This document shows positions 11,905-23,166 of a stretch of 64,000 nt of DNA, one piece after another. This DNA is from Ceratodon purpureus. Its lineage: Eukaryota > Streptophyta > Bryopsida > Pseudoditrichales > Ditrichaceae. Under the pieces are notes generated by a model. It saw nothing but the letters and a program-made list of their open reading frames with translations, had not been told where the DNA came from and did not search any database. The number at the start of each line of letters is the position of its first letter. The stretch's first letter is position 1. The stretch covers positions 6,708,469 through 6,772,468 of the forward strand of contig CM026431.1 in the NCBI GenBank assembly GCA_014871385.1, read 5' to 3'. The position numbers and the translations under genes were made by a program.

Positions 11905-13620
11905 CAGTACCCGGAAGAAAAGATACGTGAATTTTACTTATCTCCAAGTTGACTAAAGTATGGACAGTGAACTTCAAGTGAGCACTACACTTTCACTTTG
12001 TGAGCAATTGCCTTGGGGTTTTCACCTATTTTTAGAACTAGGAGTAAGGTTGTGAAAAGTAAATGATTTGTGTCTAATTATAGAAAAAATCTATGTAAAG
12101 TAATAGTTCTCCATTGCCCTATCTAAAGTGTGTCCACGCCTTTTTCATGCATTAACTATTATTAGGCCTCATTATGGTATAATAATGTTTTGGGCCGCAG
12201 TTTAAAAAATATATATGTATGTGATATTGAATTGTGATTGCATTGTAAGTGTGGGGTTAACTTTTGAGATGATTGTGGGTGTTAGCGTGACTTTGTTTAG
12301 TGTGTGGTATATTATTCTTATTGAAATAAGTTTGTTTGGTATTGTGGGTAGGTTGAGTGGTATAATCTTTTGAGACAGATGAAGACTAGAGCGTTGACAG
12401 ATGCTGAGGAAAAACAAGTGGTTGGAATGCACAAAGCTGGAAGCAAAGGTGTGGAGATAGCAAGAGAATTAGGTATGCCTTCTTCCACCGTTTATGGTGT
12501 TATAAACAGTTTCAAAAAACGAGGAAGTGTGAAGTCACCAAAGCCAACGGGTAGGCCTCGAAAGTTTACAGAGCGGGATATGAGACAGTTAGAACGTCTC
12601 CTTAATGAAGATCGTCGTAAACCACTCACAGAAATTACAAATGAGATGGCACGTGTTGCAAAGGTTAGTAACTCGTACTTTAAGGAATGCTTTGCATACC
12701 CTTGGTTATAGAAGCTGTGTTGTAGTAAAAAAACCTTTTCTGAGTAAAAAGCACATGGCAGACAGGTTAGCATTTGCTAAAGAGCATAAAAACTCGACAA
12801 AGAAGGATTGGAAGAAGGTTATTTGGACTGATGAATCATCTTTCGAAATAGGAAGGAGTTCTAGACAAATTAGAGTGTGGCGAAAGGCTTATGAAAGATA
12901 TTCAGATAAATGTCTAGTACCAACTTTCAAGTCCGCGCGTACGTCGGTGATGGTTTGAGGTGCTTTTAGTGGCTTTGAGAAGGCTCCTTTGGTAATCATA
13001 CCTTCAGATAAGCGAAGTGCAGTTGATTTTGTGGAACTTATTTATGATGGCGCTTTAACTCCATTTTATTTTATCCATAAACCTCACAAAGACATGTTAC
13101 TTATGGAGGATGGCGCTCCAGTCCATCGCAGCAATTTGCCAAACAAGTGGAGACAAAAAATCGGTATAACGAAGTTGAAGTGGCCTGCCAACTCTCCAGA
13201 TCTAAATCCAATTGAGAACCTATGGAAAATTATTAAAGATGAAGTTCAAAGTAAATCCCGGCCAAGCAATGCACAAGAATTGGTGGAACAACTTCAAAGA
13301 GTATGGAAAGAGATACCTTTTTACCTCTTAGAAAACCTTATTGATACCATGCCTACACATATGAAGGAAGTAATTAGTGCAAAAGGTGGTAGTACTAGAT
13401 TTTGAGTACTATATAGGAGAAAGTAAATTTTGTGTTGATTTTGTTTATTTTTTCATATAAAAAAATATTATTATTGAAATAGAGTCTAAAGGCTTTCAAA
13501 TGCAATTTCTTGCATTGAATTCCATGAATTTTCAACCTCGCATGAGCTCACCAAATTCTATGTTCAATACATTTTTCTAGCACATAACAGAGAATCACGT
13601 ATCTTTTCTTCCGGGTACTG
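11905..13620 (+). mobile_element. Tc1-like DNA transposon, nested, inactive
   Basis: Element of 1716 bp with 26-bp perfect terminal inverted repeats starting CAGTACCCGGAAGAAAAGAT at 11905 and mirrored to 13620. A TA duplication flanks it on both sides (11903-11904 and 13621-13622). Size, CAGT ends and TA target are typical of Tc1. It sits 23 bp inside the left end of the MITE at 11882-13989, so it arrived after the MITE. Its single gene (12379-13405) is broken by a frameshift and a stop codon. Perfect terminal repeats imply a fairly recent insertion. Confidence 0.93.
12379..13405 (+). pseudogene. Tc1-family DD34E transposase, frameshifted and with a premature stop
   Basis: The first ATG is 12379. 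The N-terminal part shows the Tc1 DNA-binding region: a helix-turn-helix (GVEIARELGMPSSTVYGVI), then the GRPRKF motif and a second helical region. The catalytic domain follows: WTDESSFE (first Asp), LLMEDGAPVHRS (second Asp) and SPDLNPIENLW (Glu). There are 34 residues between the second Asp and the Glu, the DD34E spacing of true Tc1 rather than the DD39D of usual plant mariner-like elements. Two lesions: a one-base frame change near 12671, after which homology continues in the next frame (TLRNALHTLGYRS), and TGA at 12956-12958 where the family normally has Trp before GAF. The copy cannot make a full transposase without recoding. Confidence 0.92.
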
Positions 13621-13628
13621 TACAGTAC

Positions 13629-13922
13629 AGGCCAGCGGGGGAAAAGCCTGTATTCAAGCTTGTAAGCCTGTAATTTACAGGTTGAAACCTGATTTTGGAA
13701 GGTTTTTTAGGGGCAAACCTGCAAACCTGACACCTGTAAACGGTTTTGGAATGTTTTGCTTCGGAAAGACACTCAGGTTTGGGAGAACTTCTCCCAAACC
13801 TGAGTGTCTTTCCAAAGCAAAACATTCCAAAACAGTTTACAAGTTTGCCCCTAAAAAACCTTCCAAAACCAGGTTTCAACCTGAAAATTACAGGCTTACA
13901 TGCTTGATTCCCCTGCTGGCCT
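13629..13922. repeat. Long hairpin (foldback arms) of the MITE
   Basis: Two arms of roughly 135-160 bp pair around a centre near 13788 (GGGAGAACTTCTCCC). Examples of pairing are ACACTCAGGTTTGGG at 13769-13783 with CCCAAACCTGAGTGT at 13793-13807, and the TGGAATGTTTTGCTT and AGGTTTTTTAGGGGC segments with their complements. The left arm carries a small extra insertion. A transcript would fold into a near-perfect double strand. Confidence 0.88.
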
Positions 13923-13992
13923 GAACCGCAATTCACGTCTTTCCACATCTTTCCGCTTTTCGCTTTCAGGTTTACTATTGGGGATGCTCTTA

Positions 13993-16900
13993 GTAGTTTG
14001 CTGTAGAGCAATGCCATTTTCAATGTTGACATCAGATGACCATCATACACAAAAACAGGGAGGGCTATAGACATGCCTAGTCTGAATTCTTTTTTTTTTG
14101 GTAGACCATGGCCTTGTATGGCCTTTTAAGTATTGGTAGTAGAGAAACCTTTTTGGACTATGATATCCATATCAACTTGGACAAACTTTTTCAAATGTTG
14201 CTTCCATCACGCACTAACTGTACTTCACGCACTAACTGTACTGCTATATAGTTCTTACTTCCTTCGCCATAATTAATGCATGGTTTTGATCCAATGTATG
14301 ATTGATGTATCCGCAATTGTACTACATGGTATTGCTAGAGTTTCAATCCTTGTACACTTCACTTCATTGTACGCCTTATAGGTGGTCTAAGACACATGAA
14401 TGTTTCTCCTTCGAGCCCTCATAGCATGCTCACTGTGAAAGGTGAGAAGCACAATATTAAGAACAAGCCACATCAATAAATTAGATTTTGTATAGTCCAA
14501 GCATGTACTCAATGTCAAATTTGTGAATCAATCATTCAAACATAAGCATCTCCCACTTTAAAAAATTGTAGAATAAGATCTACATGGAACAAAAACATGT
14601 AATCATTTTTTTTTTCATGATTCCTTTTTTTCTATGTATAAAATTAAGTCCTAAAATATACCTTTATTTCTAAGATGCAAATTTATATATTTAATGAATA
14701 TCATAAGATATGAACTGTATTAAAAGTCTTGGAAGGATTGATTATTTGACAAGAAGGGATAACGTCCTCATAGAATTGAGAGTTTTCAAGAAATAAAATG
14801 ATTAAAATTTGGAAAGATCTAAACCGTACCTTTATCAAAGCATTCTATTTAGTCTAAAGCTACATCATTTTGACACTATAGAAAATCAAAAATCATGGTA
14901 TTTAAATCAAAATTTGAAATTTTGAATGTCTATTTCCAAATAACATTTAGAAATGAACTGTTTGGAACCAAATTTATACCAAAAAACATTATTTCCATCA
15001 AAAGCTTGTTGAGATTTGTGTCTTAGGTAATTAGAAAGGTGATTGTTTTTTATAAAAAATTTAATCAGAAAATTTTGCTTGAGTTTTGTTAAAAATTTCT
15101 CACCAATTATTGACAATTTAAGGTTTGATCTTTTGTTCTTTGTTATAAAAGAAGGATTATGTAGCTTGAGGTGTGTATGCTCACCTGAAGGTGATCGTAT
15201 ATGAGGCCGGAGGCATTTTTAAGTCCAAATTTCATTTATATTTTTTATTATTATAATGATAAATGAGTTGGTTAATATAGCTCATCATTGACTTAGTGGG
15301 CTTTTCTATCAATTTGTTTGCAAGTTGAATTGATATGTTTTGAAAGGATGACATGTTTAATTTTCAACATTATGCTTTTACTTTAGACATCATTAGCCAA
15401 CTCATATTGTATTGGATTCAAAACTCGGGATTTAGGTGATATCTTACGAGCAATCTAATGTTAAGATGTAGATCCCAATCTTTTCAAAGTCCATTCATAT
15501 ATAATTTTGTAATTTAATCTAGAAAAATGTCTATATTTATAGATGTCTATATTAACATTTTTAAAAGAAATTTATAATTAGTTTTTTAAAGAAAATGCAT
15601 TTTAAAGGAAAATTAAAGTCAAATATGAGAATTTTTTTGAAGTAGGTACGGATACCTAGAAGACCTTATTGACTACTTAATCTTATTACATGTATAAAAT
15701 AATTCTTAAATACAAGAGTATATTTTAGAAAAGAAAGTAAAATCTATAAAATTTAGAATTTAGGTCAGTGATGCAAGTTGTTGGTATAGAAAAATGTACT
15801 CTAATAAAATATGTACAATATTAGTCCTCTAAACCTAGGTTTACTGGTGGAACAAACCAATACTTTTATTCACGAAGGTTTCTCTTGAAGATCAGAATTT
15901 CTTTACTTCTTGTGAGAAATTATTGCATTAAAATATATCAATGACATTTGTTTCAAATAAAGATTGATTTCTAAACTAATTTTAAAAGATGTTAAGAAAT
16001 AAATCTATTTCTTATACTAGATCTACAAAAACATTTTATTAACACAATTTACACAAACTTACATATATTTTCAAAAATGTAAAGAAGGCTTTAAAAATTA
16101 ATATTTATAAGTCTAATTCATAAGAAATAGGATCTATAAGTTCGACAAGTGATAAATCGAATGAGTGGCACTTTAATCAATATTAAGTTGTTAAAACTTC
16201 AATAAGTTACTATCATCTACATTTAGAAATTTTACACATGGATCTAAATTTCAGCCGATATTAACTTCAATGACATCTTCATTGAAATACAAAACTTCAT
16301 TCATTTTACCTTCATAGATTTGAATTTGCCAAGCTTAATGCCACAACACTTGTTTCTCAGCTAGATGCAAATAAGTAGATTGTTGCCTCTATTTTTGCCC
16401 ACTTAGACTTATATTATAGTATACATTTCCTAATTGAAACATTCACTCTTTCTATTTTTAACATTGAAAAGTCAAGAATTAAAAAACATGATTTAAAATC
16501 TTTTAATTTTAATGTTTCCTACATTGAAAACTTAGTGAAACTCACATATACTTAGATGAAGGTCATTAAAAAATAGAACCCTATGGCTAAAGAAGAACTC
16601 TTGATCTATTTTAACTTGATGTGAAAGATTATCTTTGATATTTATGAATTTATAAAGAATATTTATATTCATCACAATATAATATAAAATAAAACCACAT
16701 AGTTTTTTTGAAGTGGCATTGTGTACTAGACTACTTAAATTGAGACTTCAAATTTAAAAAGATCTTTTGTCTCTTAACGAATGAAATCAGATTTTTATTG
16801 TATTTTCAGTTTTTACATTAATTTTTTATTTGTTCAAATAATAAATTTCAATTTTTAATTATTAAAGATGTAATAGTACTTCTATGAGCCAATAAAAACA

Positions 16901-18241
16901 CCCTTATTGACAATTTAAGCTTCTTCAAATAAAATCCTATCCGCCTGAAATAATGAAACAAAAGCCAAAATGAAGGGATCTCCAATTTATTTATTTATTA
17001 ATATGAACATTTAAAAATTTCCATAAAAATTAGTCAAAAAAGTATCCAAAATTCTTCAATAATTGTTTATATGAGCCACCAAGAAGTTACATGCATGACC
17101 ACATTCAATGATTATAACAAACATCAAAACCACATGTTTAGGTGTATTTGATTAAGGCTGAATGTTGAATCTGAATCAAAATTAAGGAAATATTCAACAG
17201 AACAAAATAAAGTCAACTCAGGTGTTGAATATTCAGTCTTCATACAGAAACAGTACTTAAAGGACAACTTCATTGTCCCTTGTTCAAATAATTTATTATT
17301 TTCAAATTTTGGTGTCCAATATTAAAAAAAGTCATTTATTGTAATTCAATTTTTTTGAAGAAATAAATAACTTGAAGTTTGAATTGCATCCATACTTGAA
17401 AAAGTTTCATTAGATGTTTGCTATTATAGTGGACTTCATGTGATAACCTAAACATTTGATTTTTATCACTTCATCTATTTCTATTTCATAATTTTCTAGC
17501 CAAATGACAACTTTTTTTCTTGAATTCGTCATAATTTTGTAGAATTACATTTTGCTAATTTAAGCTCTCTTTTGAATATGGTGAACATATTCAAAACACA
17601 AAAATACAAAATCTAGAACTTAATGTAAATTTTCAAAACGGTGAGAGGTGAATTTGCATTGAATAGTGATACATTTAACAACATTGCTTTTACCTTGCAA
17701 CATCCAAACTGATCAATGTAGTATCAATTCTTACCAATATTCAGTATACCTTCAAACTCCCAATGCATGAAGACTCTTAGTTGGGGTATTAGACCTTCAA
17801 TGTAATTGAAGATCATTACAACATTCCAAATGTCCTTGAGTATGTACACATTTCACTCACAAAATCATTACACTTTCTCCATCCACTCAACATTCAGCAC
17901 TAGAACATAGTTTGCTTCAAATTTGATATTGGTGCTTAGAAATAGCTCAAACATTTTCATCATATTCAACTATGTAAACCTTTGCTAGCCTTCTAATAGA
18001 TGCTCAATTTCTACACAACAAATCCAATTTCTTCTATCGTAGGTAGACTTGTAATTCTATATCATTATACATTCCACTCACAACAAACTAAACTAATAGA
18101 AATCGAGTTTCCATTTAAAGAGCCAAAGAATCAAAGTTATTTTAGTATAGAAAATTTGCAATTAAGGTAAATCAACTTTGTTTCATTTGAAGAAAAAAAA
18201 CAACATTGAATTTTACCAAATCAACTTCTACCATCTAATTA
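13993..18241. other. AT-rich gene-free stretch
   Basis: Strongly AT-rich sequence with no ORF of interest, no recognisable RNA gene and no clear transposon structure. Only minor features were seen, such as a doubled 17-bp motif (cacgcactaactgtact) near 14208-14242. It probably contains decayed transposon sequence, but none could be identified. Confidence 0.6.
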
Positions 18242-18399
18242 CCCTACCTCGTGGTCAGTTTCGACCAAAATTAATTAATTTCCTCTTAAAAGTGCCACAT
18301 GTCATCTTCTGATAGGTTTGTGATGACGTGGACCTCTGAACATCTGACGTGGAAATTAGATTTCGACAGAGGATTGCCGAATCTGACCACGGCGTACGG
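18242..18399. mobile_element. 158-bp MITE with TA duplication
   Basis: The ends CCCTACCTCGTGGTCAGTTT and the reverse complement of the right end, CCGTACGCCGTGGTCAGATT, match at most positions. TA lies outside each end (18240-18241 and 18400-18401). There is no coding content. TA targets point to a mariner-type mobiliser, but the family is not recognised. Confidence 0.6.
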
Positions 18400-18401
18400 T
18401 A

Positions 18402-19081
18402 CATACAATCTGTATGGTAAAAGATGTTTATAATATGAAGTAATTACAGACAATCCATGTAAAAAAGTGAATTTCTAATAATGTAGATCAACCATCACAT
18501 GATTCATATAATATTCAAAAAAATAAATGGATGTCACTAACACAAATATAGATATAAAAAAAATGACTATATTCATTATATTGAAACTTTTTGTTGATTT
18601 TGAGACATAATGCTTATTCTTAAAGAAATTCATTAAACAAATACACAAATAAAACCAAAAATAGATAATATTCAAATAGTAATCTTATAATAATAACTTT
18701 AAGTTTTGTGATGTTAACTATTAATAGAAAATTAGTAATACAAATTTGAAGTGTTTTATCCTCGAGTCGAGGGTAAAAATGAGACTTCAAAAAGTCGCAA
18801 TATAACGAATATGGTGTTAAAACTTAATAATGTTGTTATAGAATTTAATAATGTTAGCCTTTTATGATCCAACCCCCATTAAATAAGAAGTTCTTTTATC
18901 ACAAAAATTTCAACAAAGACAACACTACCATTGCATTCATTACCTTCAACCTACCAAAGCTATGTACTTTTGCTTAAATATAAGTCCTGCAAAGCAATTA
19001 AAGTTTACAATATCTAAACACATCTCGATTATACTTCATAATACTTTCTCCACTATCTAAGTATTCAAGATATAAACATCT
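18402..19081. other. AT-rich spacer downstream of the kinase
   Basis: AT-rich and without ORFs of interest. The part nearest 19081 is presumably the 3' UTR of the minus-strand kinase gene; no obvious poly(A) signal was singled out. Confidence 0.4.
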
Positions 19082-20392
19082 TCAACTTCCATTCCCATAT
19101 AAGGACATTGGAATGTATTTATAATCATCACCATATCTCTCCTTCAAAGATCTCTCTTGCCTTTCAACATATACTGAATTTCTCAACAACAAATCCAATA
19201 TTTTTCCTATCGTAGGTCTTGCACTTGGATCACATTGCCAACACCATTTCAATAACTCCCGCGCCCAACCTTCGACATACTCACCTATCTCAGGGCGAAG
19301 GTCTTGATTGATCACAAGTTCCGTCAACAAGGGCTTGTTGTCAATAAGTGGATGATCTCCAAAAGGTAGCTTCCCTGTCAATACCTCATAGCAAGTCATC
19401 CCGTAAGCATAAACATCCGCTGCTCTTGAAAACACCTCCGGTCTTTGACTTGCCATCCTCTCTTTGCATGCTTGCAATATCTCCGGTGCCCTAAAAAACC
19501 CCGTTCCTACAATCCCAATGGAACATTCGTAATCCGCTACAAAACACTCCCACTTTGGCCATCCGCTTTGGTATTCTGCGACAAGTACATTTGATGTTTT
19601 TAGATCCCTGTGAATGATGTTACGATTATGGAGCCACTCCACCCCTAATGCAATATCATACATCATGAGTTCACCATCCTCCTTTGAAAATGGCCCACAA
19701 TCTCGATCACTCCTTGATTCCATCTTGCGTTCAATCAAACTCCGGAGATCAAAATCTTCCTTGTCCATCAAGAATGCAAACTGACCATTCTTCAACAATA
19801 TACCTCGAAGTACATTACAAGAGTACCTCGGGATCACCTTGGGTGTAGGGGATTCATAATTTTCCATGCCCTCTACATGAATTTGCAAGAATCCATGGGG
19901 CAACTGGGATTTCAAGTCTCTCAAGAATGTCCCCTTCTTGAAGACCTTCACCACATACTCATCCTCATCATTATCCTTCGGAATCCTCCATGTGACCTTG
20001 GCATGGAAGAGCTCCGCCTGCCCACCCTCTGCAAACTTCTCCCCCATCACCAACTCACCATTATCAAAAGGGTTTTCATCCTCACCATAGAATGTCCTAA
20101 AGAATCCACCCCAGGTGGGGTGGCGCTGCAGTTGCATGAATTCGTGGACGTTGCTCTCCTCGGCCTTGCCATCACCCTCGCCATCTTCTTCAGCCGTGCA
20201 AGCACCACTCGACCCATCCGCGAGAGTGCTCCAGTGAGCCTTGGAGCGCTCGATCTGCTTCTCCACTGCAGATACGAAACCCGAAGCCCTGGTGGTGTGA
20301 TCCGCTTCGTTTGCAGGAAGCGTGACATACTCCGACTTGTCCGACAGATCCAACTCTTCGAACTGGCGCGACCATCCGCTGGAGCTTGCCAT
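19082..20392 (-). CDS. Serine/threonine-type protein kinase, intronless
   Basis: 436 codons, ATG at 20392-20390, stop TGA at 19084-19082. The N-terminal ~110 residues are acidic and unrecognised; the kinase domain covers about 115-410. Visible parts: glycine-rich loop FAEGGQAELFHAKV (~120-133), probable ATP-anchoring Lys149 in YVVKVFKK, catalytic HRDLKTSNVL (261-270), APE (302-304), DVYAYG (326-331) and the subdomain XI Arg in DPSARPT. The metal-binding DFG is replaced by DYE (287-289): Asp is kept, Phe and Gly changed, and the activation loop is short. Layout resembles plant TKL/receptor-like cytoplasmic kinases, with no signal peptide or membrane segment, so a soluble kinase is likely. Activity is plausible but uncertain. 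A decayed relative lies at 53380-53730. Confidence 0.88.
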   Translation of the reverse strand: MASSSGWSRQFEELDLSDKSEYVTLPANEADHTTRASGFVSAVEKQIERSKAHWSTLADGSSGACTAEEDGEGDGKAEESNVHEFMQLQRHPTWGGFFRTFYGEDENPFDNGELVMGEKFAEGGQAELFHAKVTWRIPKDNDEDEYVVKVFKKGTFLRDLKSQLPHGFLQIHVEGMENYESPTPKVIPRYSCNVLRGILLKNGQFAFLMDKEDFDLRSLIERKMESRSDRDCGPFSKEDGELMMYDIALGVEWLHNRNIIHRDLKTSNVLVAEYQSGWPKWECFVADYECSIGIVGTGFFRAPEILQACKERMASQRPEVFSRAADVYAYGMTCYEVLTGKLPFGDHPLIDNKPLLTELVINQDLRPEIGEYVEGWARELLKWCWQCDPSARPTIGKILDLLLRNSVYVERQERSLKERYGDDYKYIPMSLYGNGS

Positions 20393-20990
20393 CGCTGTTC
20401 ACCGCGCGTGTCCTGAAATTCAGTCGCCCTGCCAGTCACTATGCGAAGCAGACGAGGCGGTAGGGTCTGCCAGGGACGCCTTTGCTCCCGAAAGGCTTTA
20501 CGGACTGGGCTCACAAATCCAGCACAAAAGAAAGTTGGGAGACACCCAGCTCATGCACAACCTGTGAAAGCAGTTCAAAGCGAAGTTGCACCACTCACAA
20601 ACCAGATGCGTGCACTCCACATCCCAAGTGCAAGAAGAGAAGACGGAGACGCAGTCAAGCGCGACTACCACATTCAGCCAGTCGCGGGAACAAGAACAAG
20701 CAGCAGGACTTACCCGTCAACGTACGCCGGGTGAAGAGCTGTGAAAGTAAGAGCAACGATAGCAGCGCTGGTGCTTTCCCGACACACCTCCTCGCAAGCG
20801 CCAACTCCAGATCTGTGATGCGGACCGCAAACCCTCGTGTAGCGCGACTGGAAGAGTGCTGGGGCAGGAAGGAGACGAGCGACGAAGATACGTCTGCTAC
20901 AGTTTGACCTAGATGCCATTGCCGGAAATTGGGTGACTTGAATCTGACTTCGTCCAAGTGATGGTGAGAAGAGCACGCAATGTGGATTCC

Positions 20991-21925
20991 AAAATGATCA
21001 CGCAGAGCAGAATTTGCTACAGTGATCAATTGGCCTAAGTATGCAATGGAATTATGGAACCTGACGATTAATTGCGGATTCTCCTGGCTTCAAATATATA
21101 CTAGGTCTGTGTATTTTATACATGAAGAAGATGAGTTTCAGAAAGTCTGGCTTGCTTGTAGCAGGTGCAGCTACTGAAAATCTGTGGTACTATGCTTGGT
21201 TGTGATACTGTACTATTTATCAATATTAGGAGAGTGAAGTGGGCAGCAAGGAAACCAACACAGTGTAGCAGCAAGAATGATAACGCAGTGCAGAATTTGT
21301 TACAGTGACCACTTGGTCTTAGTTTGCGATGGAATTACGGAAACTGACGATGAATTGCGGCTTCTCATAGCTTCAAATATATCACTAAGGTAGTAATACC
21401 ATAAACCGATAGAATAAGGAGTTTTGAGCAATTTGAACTATCATTTTCTCAGGGAATTATTGCAAGTACATAGACAAATTGAAAACTGAATGATAGAAGT
21501 TGTTTTCATAATTTTCTAATGAAAATACAATTTCTTAGAAATATTTTAGCTGAGAAGTTTGTCCACCCCATTTCTTGTGTGGTAGACTTCAGAAAGTCTG
21601 CTACTGGCATAGGCACTATTCCAAAAGCAGCACTACCCAAAACCGATATAAGATCTCAACGCTTGTCAGGTATATCAACGGTTCTCATAAAATCTCAACA
21701 CTTATCTAATTGTACCAAAAATCATGGATCATGATTCCTGTTGGTGCGGTTTGAGCACAAGTCTACTACACAGGTTATGAGGGGGTCTTGGTTTATGGTA
21801 TTACTACCTTAAGGTTGTGAAAACTATTCATGAAGTTCCAGGAAATTTGGGTTGCTGGTAGCAGGTGCAACTACAGAAAATGTGTGATAATGTGTTGGTT
21901 GTGATACTATTTATGATATTGTTTA
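20991..21925. repeat. Imperfect tandem duplication upstream of the kinase
   Basis: A segment at about 20991-21218 recurs at about 21272-21925. Shared stretches include aatgatnacgcag-gcagaattt, ggaattanggaa-ctgacgat, cttcaaatatat and gtagcaggtgca-ctac-gaaaat. The second copy is longer because it contains the MITE at 21388-21809. The duplicated block lies 0.6-1.5 kb upstream of the kinase ATG and may belong to its promoter region. Confidence 0.8.
21388..21809. mobile_element. 422-bp MITE with TA duplication, empty site preserved nearby
   Basis: Perfect 20-bp terminal inverted repeats (AGGTAGTAATACCATAAACC and its complement) are flanked by TA at 21386-21387 and 21810-21811. It has no transposase. 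The other copy of the tandem duplication (near 21103) lacks the insert and shows the undisrupted site, which supports both the boundaries and the TA duplication. The family is not recognised. Confidence 0.85.
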
Positions 21926-22340
21926 TGTTGCACCTTGGCTAATTAATAATCATTATATCAGTAAGTGGCTATGCTTCTCTTGTAAGATGCCAACAGTACA
22001 CTTTAGTAAAGAATCTCAGAACACTGCTGCAAATGGAGACCACGTCACGACGGGGCGCACCACCAGATGCAAAGCAAAATACTCTATGGTATGAATACCT
22101 AAAGGTGGCCCCCTCTCCAAAGGCGTTCCTGTCAGATTCTTGTTGTACTGGAGATTTGATCACCCTATAATTATCCATAATGTACCCCATGCGTACATGC
22201 AATAGTAGGTCCGACTATAGGTTAATCTATATTTGTCACTTCTAAAATTTGTAGAGCATGATTCTCTTGGAATTAGAATCTGGTTGGTTTTGAAGCCCTC
22301 TACTTTAGTCTTAATTGAGCTATGCAAGCTTGTACATAGT

Positions 22341-22447
22341 CTTTGTTGTTATCTTTGCCTAGAATATTGACATATTAATCTAAACATCTTCCTATACTTT
22401 GTTGTTATCTTTGCCTAGAATATTGACCTGTTAATCTAAACATTGCC
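22341..22447. repeat. Two-copy 56-bp tandem repeat
   Basis: Units starting ctttgttgttatctttgcct at 22341 and 22397 are nearly identical through the shared cctagaatattgac and taatctaaacat stretches. They lie in AT-rich spacer, with no gene nearby. Confidence 0.9.
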
Positions 22448-22986
22448 TGAATAGTCATCTTAAGGTTCGTCATAAATTTCAAATGTTATTGATACCAAGT
22501 GGTTTTCATGAGCAAATGCCATGAACCTCTAAATGCCTAAATGACCAAAAACTGGTCGATCTCATTTTTCCAAATTCCATAATTGTCATCAAATGACAAA
22601 TTTTCATCCATTTTTTTTCCATGTTGTAAAGTTAAGAAAAATCTATCTAATCTCAAGAATGAATTATTCAAATAATAATTTTTGCCTTCTTAAAGTCCAA
22701 AACATCAATACTATGTGTATATTCAAAATTCCTTAATACAGAGAGCTGAAACACAATTTTGACTATCGAGATGATCTTTTTGCAATTGAAGTAAACTAAT
22801 GAAATGTAGTTTGACAAATTTATTTTCCGGTCCAATTTAAAAATATTAAAAATACCTAAAATTGACTTATTTATAGCTGGTATAAGATGAAGGGTATAAC
22901 CGTGGTTACCACTTGATTTTCCACGGTTTTAGGATTTTTCATCATAGTTTTGAATTAAAACATTTTTTTGAGCATGGTAACTAGTA

Positions 22987-23164
22987 CTCCCTCTGTCTCA
23001 CTAAAAGAGCATGGTTTGGTAAAATAATCTGTCTCAAAATAAAAGAGTGGTTTCTAAATTTGGCCAAAATATTTCCAAAATTTGGCAACTTATTTCTAAA
23101 TTTAGAACTATCCATAAATCTGCTATTACTAGCAAACCATGCTCTTTTAGTGAGACGTAGGGAA
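22987..23164. mobile_element. Stowaway-like MITE
   Basis: 178 bp with ~32-bp inverted ends: CTCCCTCTGTCTCACTAAAA on the left against TTCCCTACGTCTCACTAAAA on the right, both continuing GAGCATGGTTTG. TA flanks each side (22985-22986 and 23165-23166). The CTCCCT start and TA target are the Stowaway (mariner-derived) hallmarks. Confidence 0.88.
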
Positions 23165-23166
23165 TA

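Larger units (their letters stand above)
11882..13989. mobile_element. Foldback MITE (PIF/Harbinger-like ends) split by a Tc1-type insertion
   Basis: The left end GAGCATCCCCAGTA (from 11882) is mirrored by TACTATTGGGGATGCTC ending at 13989. Direct 3-bp copies TTA flank it (11879-11881 and 13990-13992). A TTA duplication with GAGC-type ends fits PIF/Harbinger-derived MITEs. Removing the nested 1.7-kb element leaves about 390 bp, most of it a long hairpin centred near 13788. No transposase belongs to this outer element. Confidence 0.75.

Noticed and set aside
13595..14074. ORFs on both strands in the MITE hairpin
   Set aside because: They read through the complementary arms of the foldback element and encode nothing recognisable.
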